From Gammaproteobacteria bacterium (GTDB lineage Bacteria; Pseudomonadota; Gammaproteobacteria; Arenicellales; Spongiicolonaceae): a DNA stretch of 6,333 bases. Numbering within the stretch: position 1 is the stretch's first letter; the number at the start of each line of letters is the position of its first letter. This document shows positions 1 through 4,831 of this stretch, piece by piece. The notes beneath the pieces were generated by a model. That model did no database searches, was not told the DNA's origin, and saw only the letters and a list, made by a program, of their open reading frames with translations. Location: NCBI GenBank assembly GCA_007570945.1, contig RKSH01000200.1:1-6333 (forward strand), written 5' to 3'. Made by a program: the position numbers and the translations under genes.

Positions 1-60
1 GGGCGCACCGAGTAAGCATGGATGTAACAGCACTTAACATTTCCAGTTTCCACCACCGCC

Positions 61-66
61 AGAGGA
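61..66 (+). promoter_or_regulatory. Shine-Dalgarno site of the 199-residue protein gene
   Basis: AGAGGA lies 7 bases before the ATG at 74, an ideal ribosome-binding spacing. It fixes the start of the downstream gene. It is one of the few strong Shine-Dalgarno sequences in the window. Confidence 0.6.
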
Positions 67-73
67 CGCCGCC

Positions 74-673
74 ATGACCGACTCCACCGCCATCACCACC
101 GACTCCATCGCCGGCAAAGTGACCGTTTCCATTCGCGACCGCGACCGCGCCCTGCATGCGATTGCTGATGAAATGCACGGGCGGGGTTTTACGCACATCG
201 CCGTCACCATCCGTCACTTGCGCGCCGCCCTCGGCGACGACGTCTACGCCGGCAACGAGGCCGGCCTTAAGGGTTTGGAAAAGGACATGGAAACGGAGTG
301 CACCGACTGCACACCGCCGCCCGACCCGCCGCCCGAACCCTACATTAGCCCGTTGCTGGAAGTGTGGGCGCGCCGTGACGCGAGCCGTGACGGAATTCCC
401 GACCTGTGGAGCGAATACCATGCCGCGAGGATTACCGCTGCCGACAACGGCGAGCCTGAGCGGTGGCGTGACCACTTGCCGCCGCCCCGCCTACTGAGCA
501 CCGGCGCCGGTGCCGACTTCACCAGGACCGACGTGGAGAACTTTTTCCATCGGTTGCGGCGGGCGCTGGCGAAGTTTTCCAGCGGCGAGCGGGTAGAGGT
601 GCTGCGCATGGTGCGTGATGAACTTGACAGGGAATCGCCAACGATTGAGCCGCCGCGCCAGCAGTCCGAATAA
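74..673 (+). CDS. Uncharacterised 199-residue soluble protein
   Basis: I do not recognise this protein and assign no function. The ATG start is supported by AGAGGA 7 bases upstream; the stop is TAA. The N-terminal part (about 15-75) looks like a mixed alpha/beta domain, with segments such as HAIADEMHGRGF and HIAVTIRHLRAALG. A CxxC pair (C76, C79) follows and runs straight into a proline-rich linker (about 81-89). The C-terminal half (about 90-190) is mostly charged helix, with an arginine-rich stretch near 155-185. There is no signal peptide and no membrane segment, so it is probably cytoplasmic. Two residue pairs, CxxC and H133 nearby, are too few to claim a metal site. It converges on the AAA+ ATPase gene, with 17 bases between the stop codons. 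The third codon positions are GC-rich, consistent with real coding. The lone CxxC and the linker suggest a two-domain protein. Confidence 0.7.
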   Translation: MTDSTAITTDSIAGKVTVSIRDRDRALHAIADEMHGRGFTHIAVTIRHLRAALGDDVYAGNEAGLKGLEKDMETECTDCTPPPDPPPEPYISPLLEVWARRDASRDGIPDLWSEYHAARITAADNGEPERWRDHLPPPRLLSTGAGADFTRTDVENFFHRLRRALAKFSSGERVEVLRMVRDELDRESPTIEPPRQQSE

Positions 674-690
674 ATCACGTTTCGATGAAT

Positions 691-1905
691 TCAATCCGCA
701 AAACCCATGCGCCGCCGGATATATTCGTCCAGTAACGGCACGGCCAGAGAGTATTTGCCGTGCCGGTTTTTGAACACCATGCCCTTGTTAAACAACGCGG
801 TTAACATCTGGTTGGCATGGCTGTTGCTGAAAGCCTGCTCGGTGGATTTTGAGGTCTCCACGATTTCCTGCACAGTAAATTCCCCCGCGCTGTTTTTAAG
901 GCGGGCAATGACGGACAGCAGGTCGCGTTGCCGGTCGGTCAACTGCGCCCAGCGGCCGTCAAAGAAATCCATGTCTAATTTGCGGGAAATCCGATGGGGC
1001 AGGTCCTCGCCTTGCTCGTCAACCTGCGGGGAAGCGCTGGTCAGATAATCGTACAGTTCCCGGCACCAAAACTGGATGAAATAGGGGTAGCCTTTGGTGA
1101 GCCCATAAATCGGCCCATCAAATCGAACAAAGGCATCCTTAAGATGCTTGGGTTCTTTTTCCAATGGGTTGATGATCGCGGCACGCGATTCGTCGCGGCT
1201 CAAGTTGCCCAGCGCCAACACCCGAAACATGCGCTCGGCAAAGGTCCGCGACGCGACCAACTTGGGGAACAACGGCGGCAGTCCGGTTAGGAGCAACATG
1301 AACGGCACACCCTGACTCTGCAGGGAACTGAACACATCGAGCAGCAGGCTGAGAGGATATTGCTTGTCCTTGTCCCGGTCCGCCAGGTTTTGCGCCTCGT
1401 CCCAAGCGAACACGATGCCCTTTTGATTCGGGCGATGCTGTTGCATCAAATCCCATGCGATAAGCAGAATCCGTTTGAGTTTGTCCGCAACCAATCCCGG
1501 TTGATGCTCAAACAATACTTGCATGGTTTCGTAGTTAAAGTGAATCACCCGACGTTCCGGGTGATCAGTAAACCCGAGCGGATGCCGCTCGCCGACGGTG
1601 TATTCCCAGTCGCCGGAAAGGGTGTTCAGGTCGGTCAGCAAGCGTGTTACCAAGTGCTCTTCGCTGATGGAAACCGCTTCGGAAATGTCGCTGGTCACCC
1701 AAAACCAGTCGTTTTTTATGGCCTCCTTGCGGAGTTCTTCCCGCATAAGCACGGTCTTGCCGACGCCGCGGATGCCCGTCAGAACGAGATTCTCCAAAAC
1801 CTGCGTTTGCTTCAGGAGTCGAGAAAACTCCCGCCGCTCGGCGTCGCGTCCGGCGAGATAGGGCGGCGCGTGGGCCGCGCCGGGTCGGTATGGATTGTCA
1901 GCCAT
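691..1905 (-). CDS. AAA+ ATPase, Orc1/Cdc6-like, with C-terminal winged helix
   Basis: This encodes a 404-residue P-loop ATPase. Visible features: an N-terminal NPYRPG motif (4-9) and LAGRD (17-21), typical of the AAA ATP-binding proteins related to Orc1/Cdc6; Walker A GIRGVGKT (44-51); Walker B GIVFAWDEAQ (163-172) with D169 and E170; a sensor-1-like strand ending LLLTGLP (204-210); and candidate arginine fingers R225/R228. Residues about 322-399 resemble a winged-helix DNA-binding domain (LTDRQRDLL, EFTVQEIVE). The ATP-binding core is intact, so it is likely active. Members of this broad family occur in replication initiation, in mobile elements and as stand-alone regulators; the sequence does not say which. 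An in-frame TTG at 1911 would add two residues; I chose the ATG at 1905, though neither has a clear ribosome-binding site. GC is lower than in the core genes to the right (29 of 60 bases in 1441-1500), suggesting acquisition. No partner gene shares its operon with certainty. Confidence 0.88.
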   Translation of the reverse strand: MADNPYRPGAAHAPPYLAGRDAERREFSRLLKQTQVLENLVLTGIRGVGKTVLMREELRKEAIKNDWFWVTSDISEAVSISEEHLVTRLLTDLNTLSGDWEYTVGERHPLGFTDHPERRVIHFNYETMQVLFEHQPGLVADKLKRILLIAWDLMQQHRPNQKGIVFAWDEAQNLADRDKDKQYPLSLLLDVFSSLQSQGVPFMLLLTGLPPLFPKLVASRTFAERMFRVLALGNLSRDESRAAIINPLEKEPKHLKDAFVRFDGPIYGLTKGYPYFIQFWCRELYDYLTSASPQVDEQGEDLPHRISRKLDMDFFDGRWAQLTDRQRDLLSVIARLKNSAGEFTVQEIVETSKSTEQAFSNSHANQMLTALFNKGMVFKNRHGKYSLAVPLLDEYIRRRMGFAD

Positions 1906-1921
1906 GGTCAAATTTACACAT

Positions 1922-1945
1922 ATTTAGACGAAACACTAAATTTAG
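1922..1945. repeat. Palindromic operator-like element upstream of the ATPase
   Basis: The element holds ATTTAG (1922-1927), an 8-base gap, then CTAAATTTAG (1936-1945). The last is a perfect 10-base palindrome, and its left half pairs with the first hexamer as a 6-base inverted repeat. Three copies of the same half-site therefore lie between the candidate -10 box (1957-1962) and the ATPase start codon. This placement suits a repressor operator or autoregulation by the winged-helix protein itself, which is inference. The AT-rich background raises the chance of random palindromes. Confidence 0.4.
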
Positions 1946-2136
1946 CATTTGGATTGATTATCTATAAATTTGCTCTTAAAGCAAGTTTTTTCAGGGAATT
2001 CCACCTCGCCTCTCATCATCGTCGCCGCCTCGCAAAAGGCATCCATGCGCTCGCGCAAGAGATGCACATGGCCCCATGATTTTTCAGCGTCGGCGCCTTG
2101 GGCATACCGCCGGGCGTTTATAATCCCCGCATGCAC
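1942..2136 (-). CDS. Possible 64-residue small protein (doubtful)
   Basis: An open frame runs on the - strand from a GTG at 2136 to TAA at 1942, with GAGGG a few bases before the GTG. The translation looks protein-like in its middle (EKSWGHVHLLRERMDAFCEA and onward to about residue 50), amphipathic and charged, then degrades into the AT-rich tail. I recognise no family. Against it: the start overlaps the exported-protein gene on the other strand by 6 bases, GC-rich DNA produces spurious Shine-Dalgarno sequences, and the candidate ATPase promoter lies inside the frame. It may be a small gene preceding the ATPase, a decayed remnant, or chance. If real, it would be cotranscribed with the ATPase gene 36 bases downstream. 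Confidence 0.22.
   Translation of the reverse strand: MHAGIINARRYAQGADAEKSWGHVHLLRERMDAFCEAATMMRGEVEFPEKTCFKSKFIDNQSKC
1957..1984 (-). promoter_or_regulatory. Candidate sigma-70 promoter of the ATPase gene
   Basis: Read on the - strand, TTGCTT (1979-1984) is followed by a 16-base spacer and GATAAT (1957-1962), five of six matches to the -10 consensus. Transcription would begin near 1950, leaving an untranslated leader of about 45 bases that contains the palindromic element at 1922-1945. The -35 box is weak and the whole stretch is AT-rich, so the match could be fortuitous. Confidence 0.4.
2098..2124 (+). promoter_or_regulatory. Promoter with perfect TATAAT; possible leaderless start
   Basis: A perfect -10 box TATAAT occupies 2119-2124 within otherwise GC-rich DNA, where it is unlikely by chance. 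The best -35 candidate is TTGGGC (2098-2103) with a short 15-base spacer, so the -35 match is poor. Start of transcription about 7 bases after the -10 would fall on the A of the ATG at 2131. No Shine-Dalgarno sequence precedes that ATG, which agrees with a leaderless message. Confidence 0.5.
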
Positions 2137-2493
2137 CCCGCCCTCGCCGCCGGCCTCACCGCCCTTGCCGTCCTCGCCGCCCCGGCGTGGGCGGAGGAGG
2201 AATCGGGGCTCGGCCAGCCCCGGGTGCTGGCGCGGGAGGATTGGCCGGTGGCGCGCAGCGGGGCGGCGGTGGCGGGGATTGCGGCGGTGCGGGAGACGGT
2301 GCGGGCGATGGATGGCGGCGACGGGCGGCGGATTGTGGTGCGGCATCCGCCGGGGGCGGTGGGCGCGGCATGGGCGGTGGAGTTGCGCGAGTGGCTGGTG
2401 GCGCTGGGCGTGGCGTCGGCGCGCATTATTCTTGAGCCGGGCGATGCGGAGGACGCGCTGGTGTTGGCGGTGGCGGAGGGCGCGTGGCGGTGA
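2131..2493 (+). CDS. Small exported protein of unknown function
   Basis: This encodes 120 residues. Residues 1-21 look like a Sec signal peptide: a hydrophobic Ala/Leu core ending in AWA, with predicted cleavage before EEES at 22. The n-region (MHP) has no Lys or Arg, which is unusual. An in-frame TTG at 2098 would add 11 residues including an Arg, but has no ribosome-binding site. The mature part of about 99 residues is probably periplasmic. It contains an Arg/Val-rich strand (RRIVVRHPP) and a helix-strand unit (ELREWLVALGVASARIILEP) that loosely recalls the repeating unit of OmpA-like domains; this is only a pattern resemblance and I assign no family. The gene overlaps the amidase gene by 4 bases, so the two are probably translated together. 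Its GC is extreme (46 of 60 bases in 2281-2340), with purine-rich GCG/GGN codons. Confidence 0.65.
   Translation: MHPALAAGLTALAVLAAPAWAEEESGLGQPRVLAREDWPVARSGAAVAGIAAVRETVRAMDGGDGRRIVVRHPPGAVGAAWAVELREWLVALGVASARIILEPGDAEDALVLAVAEGAWR
2475..2493 (+). promoter_or_regulatory. Coupling junction: GGAGGG plus GTGA overlap
   Basis: GGAGGG (2475-2480) sits 9 bases before a GTG at 2490. This GTG shares bases with the TGA stop (2491-2493) of the exported-protein gene, giving the classic 4-base stop/start overlap. The junction decides the amidase start: the in-frame GTG at 2484 is too close to the Shine-Dalgarno sequence (3 bases), and the ATG at 2496 is rather far (15 bases). Confidence 0.6.
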
Positions 2494-3305
2494 ACATGCG
2501 GGCGGCGGCGGTGCAGATGAACTCGGGCGGTGAGGTCGCCGCCAACCTTAGGCGCGCCGGGGCGTTGGTGGACCGGGCGGCGGACGCGGGCGCGCAGTTG
2601 GTCGCGTTGCCGGAAAATTTTTCGCTGATGCAGGAAAGCCGCGATGATTTGTTGGCGGCCGCGGAAAACCCCGGCGTTGGCGCGGCGCAGGATTTTCTTG
2701 CGGCCAGCGCGGCGCGCAATAAGATTTGGTTAATCGGCGGCAGCATTCCGTTGCGCTGCAAAGAACGCGGCAAGGTGCGCAGCGCGTGCCTGGTGTACGC
2801 GCCGGACGGTTCCTTGGCGCGGCGGTATGACAAAATTCATCTGTTTGACGTGCGCATCACCGCCGCCGAGGGCTACCGCGAGTCGGATTACATCGCGCCG
2901 GGCGAGGTGGAGGCGCGCACCGTGGACGCGGCCGGCGTTTGTGTCGGGCTCAGCATCTGCTATGACCTGCGATTCCCGGAAATGTTTCGCGCCCTGGGCA
3001 AACTCGGCGCGCATGTCGCGACGGTGCCGTCGGCCTTCACCCTCACCACCGGCCGCGCCCACTGGCGGACGCTGCTGTGCGCGCGGGCGGTGGAAAATTT
3101 AATGTTCATCATCGCCCCGGCGCAAAGCGGCCGCCACAGCAACGGCCGCCGCACTTACGGCCACAGCATGATTGTCGGGCCATGGGGCGAGGTGCTGGCC
3201 GAGCAGGCCGAGGGGGAAGGCGTGCTTGGCGCAACGCTGGACCTCGGTGTGCAAAAAAAGCTGCGGGAAAATTTTCCGGTGATTGCGCACCGCCGCATGG
3301 TTTGA
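2490..3305 (+). CDS. Carbon-nitrogen hydrolase, Nit1-like (deaminated glutathione amidase type)
   Basis: This encodes a 271-residue cytoplasmic amidase of the nitrilase superfamily. The Glu-Lys-Cys triad is complete: E42 in VALPENFS, K115 in YDKIHLFD and C157 in LSICYDLRFPE. Signatures of the Nit1/YbeM-type branch are also present: TTGRAHWRTLLCARAVEN, IAPAQSGRHSNGRRTYGHSM, PWGEVLAE, and the terminal IAHRRM. Known members of that branch hydrolyse the amide of deaminated glutathione, a by-product of transaminases; assigning that substrate here is inference from motifs. Length is normal for the family. GTG start chosen from the upstream GGAGGG and the 4-base overlap with the preceding gene; ATG at 2496 is the alternative. 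In Pseudomonas-like genomes a homologue sits directly before tldD, as here. The stop codon is embedded in the -35 box of the next promoter. Confidence 0.92.
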   Translation: MNMRAAAVQMNSGGEVAANLRRAGALVDRAADAGAQLVALPENFSLMQESRDDLLAAAENPGVGAAQDFLAASAARNKIWLIGGSIPLRCKERGKVRSACLVYAPDGSLARRYDKIHLFDVRITAAEGYRESDYIAPGEVEARTVDAAGVCVGLSICYDLRFPEMFRALGKLGAHVATVPSAFTLTTGRAHWRTLLCARAVENLMFIIAPAQSGRHSNGRRTYGHSMIVGPWGEVLAEQAEGEGVLGATLDLGVQKKLRENFPVIAHRRMV

Positions 3306-3329
3306 CATTGCGGCGGCGGGCGGTACAAT
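3302..3329 (+). promoter_or_regulatory. Strong sigma-70 promoter for tldD-pmbA
   Basis: TTGACA (3302-3307, perfect) and TACAAT (3324-3329, five of six) are separated by 16 bases. Transcription would start near 3336-3337, giving a leader of about 14 bases before the tldD ATG. The -35 box contains the amidase TGA stop (3303-3305). This lets tldD and pmbA be expressed without the upstream promoter at 2119. Confidence 0.7.
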
Positions 3330-3350
3330 CGCCCTCACCGTTAAAAAGAA

Positions 3351-4817
3351 ATGAACGCCCAGTCGCAAACCCTCACCCAAGCCCGCGAACGTTTCCTGGC
3401 GCCGGGCGGCCTGGACGAGCGCGCCATGCAAAAAGTCTTCGGGCGCGTCATGGGCGCGTCCATGGATTACGCCGACCTCTATTTTGAGCATACCTGCGGC
3501 GAATCGTGGGCGCTGGAGGAGGGGCGCGTGAAGAGCGGCAACTACGGCATCGACCAGGGCGTCGGCCTGCGCGCGGTCAGCGGCGAGAAAACCGGCTTCG
3601 CCTACTCCGGCGAGATCGCGGCGCCGGCCCTGGCCCGCGCCGCCGATGCAGTGCGCGCCATCGCCCGCCAGGGTGCAACCGCCGCGGCGAACCTCACCCC
3701 TGCCAAGTGGCGCGCCGGCGGCGGCAATTTGCAACTCTACCCCGGCGAAAACCCGCTCAGCGGTTTTGCCGACGAGGACAAGGTGCGCCTTTTGGAAAGC
3801 GTGGACGCTGAGGCGCGCCGCACCGATGCGGCGGTGAAGGAGGTGATGGTCAATCTCTCGGCCGGCGTCGACACTGTACTGGTGGCGCGCAGCGACGGCA
3901 TGTTAGCCGCCGATGTCCGGCCGCTGGTGCGGCTGGGCGTGACGGTGATTGCCGAGCGCAACGGCCGGCGTGAGGTGGGAAGCAGCGGCGGCGGCGGGCG
4001 CTACAGCCTGCGCGAGTTCACCGCCGACGACCGCGCCCTGGGTTTTGCCCGTGAGGCCGCGCGGCAGGCGCTGGTGAACCTGGACGCGGTGGACTCGCCG
4101 GCCGGGGCGATGACCGTGGTGCTCGGCCCCGGCTGGCCGGGCATTCTGTTGCACGAGGCGGTGGGCCACGGTCTGGAGGGCGACTTCAACCGCAAGCAGA
4201 CCTCGGCCTTCAGCGGCCGCATCGGCGAGCGCGTCGCATCCGAACAGTGCACGGTGGTGGACGACGGCACCCTCAGCGGCCGGCGCGGCTCCCTCAACAT
4301 GGACGACGAGGGAACGCCGGCGCAGAACACCGTGCTGATAGAGAACGGCGTGCTCAAGGCTTACATGCAGGACACCCACAACGCGCGCCTGATGGGCGTG
4401 GCCTCCACCGGCAACGGCCGCCGCGAGTCCTTTGCCCACCTGCCCATGCCGCGCATGACCAACACCTACATGCTGGCCGGCAAGTACGCGCCCGCCGAAA
4501 TCATCGCCTCGGTGGAGCGCGGTTTGTACGCGGTCAACTTCGGCGGCGGCCAAGTGGACATCACCTCCGGCAAATTCGTGTTCAGCGCCAGCGAGGCCTA
4601 CCTGATTGAAAACGGCGCCGTCACCCGGCCGGTGCGCGGCGCCACCCTCATCGGCAACGGTCCCGAGGCCCTCACCCGGGTGTCCATGGTGGGCGACGAT
4701 TTGCAACTGGACAGCGGCGTCGGCACCTGCGGCAAGGAAGGCCAGAGCGTGCCGGTGGGCGTCGGGCAGCCGACACTGCGCGTGGACGAACTGGTGGTCG
4801 GCGGCGTGCAGGTTTGA
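3351..4817 (+). CDS. tldD: Metalloprotease TldD
   Basis: This encodes a 488-residue cytoplasmic metalloprotease subunit of the PmbA/TldD (U62) family; E. coli TldD has 481. With PmbA it forms a heterodimer with an internal protease chamber, known in E. coli for cleaving the microcin B17 leader peptide and degrading the unfolded antitoxin CcdA. The active-site motif HEAVGHGLEGD is intact (H268, E269, H273 in the HExxxH pattern), and the third metal ligand C460 lies in VGTCGKEGQS. Other family signatures: an N-terminal domain with YADLYFEH and GVGLRAVSGEKTGFAYS; the run TGNGRRESFAHLPMPRMTNTYM; FGGGQVDITSGKFVFSASEAYLIENG; and the end VGVGQPTLRVDEL. The ATG at 3351 fits the family length and lies just after the promoter; its ribosome-binding site is only A-rich (AAAAAGAA). 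pmbA follows at once. The substrate in this organism is not evident, since no microcin-type gene is present in the window. Confidence 0.97.
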   Translation: MNAQSQTLTQARERFLAPGGLDERAMQKVFGRVMGASMDYADLYFEHTCGESWALEEGRVKSGNYGIDQGVGLRAVSGEKTGFAYSGEIAAPALARAADAVRAIARQGATAAANLTPAKWRAGGGNLQLYPGENPLSGFADEDKVRLLESVDAEARRTDAAVKEVMVNLSAGVDTVLVARSDGMLAADVRPLVRLGVTVIAERNGRREVGSSGGGGRYSLREFTADDRALGFAREAARQALVNLDAVDSPAGAMTVVLGPGWPGILLHEAVGHGLEGDFNRKQTSAFSGRIGERVASEQCTVVDDGTLSGRRGSLNMDDEGTPAQNTVLIENGVLKAYMQDTHNARLMGVASTGNGRRESFAHLPMPRMTNTYMLAGKYAPAEIIASVERGLYAVNFGGGQVDITSGKFVFSASEAYLIENGAVTRPVRGATLIGNGPEALTRVSMVGDDLQLDSGVGTCGKEGQSVPVGVGQPTLRVDELVVGGVQV

Positions 4818-4831
4818 CGGCCGGCCTGAAG

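Noticed and set aside
77..106. Repeated ACCGACTCC (77-85 and 98-106) at the start of the 199-residue gene
   Set aside because: Only two copies 21 bases apart, encoding Thr/Asp/Ser-rich residues; most likely a codon-use coincidence, not a repeat array.
686..693. TGAATTCA palindrome between the convergent stop codons
   Set aside because: Eight bases with no loop or T tract cannot act as a bidirectional terminator; short palindromes like this occur by chance.
1360..2079. 239-codon + strand open frame antisense to the ATPase gene
   Set aside because: The opposite strand encodes clear Walker A and B motifs across the same bases. The translation of this frame has no recognisable domain and no ribosome-binding site.
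2067..2084. CATG/CATG hairpin followed by five T residues, resembling a terminator
   Set aside because: The stem is only 4 base pairs with a 4-base loop, and no + strand gene ends just upstream for it to terminate.
3903..4706. 267-codon - strand open frame across tldD
   Set aside because: It is a shadow of tldD, produced by high GC at third codon positions; the Ala/Gly/His/Val-rich translation has no family features.
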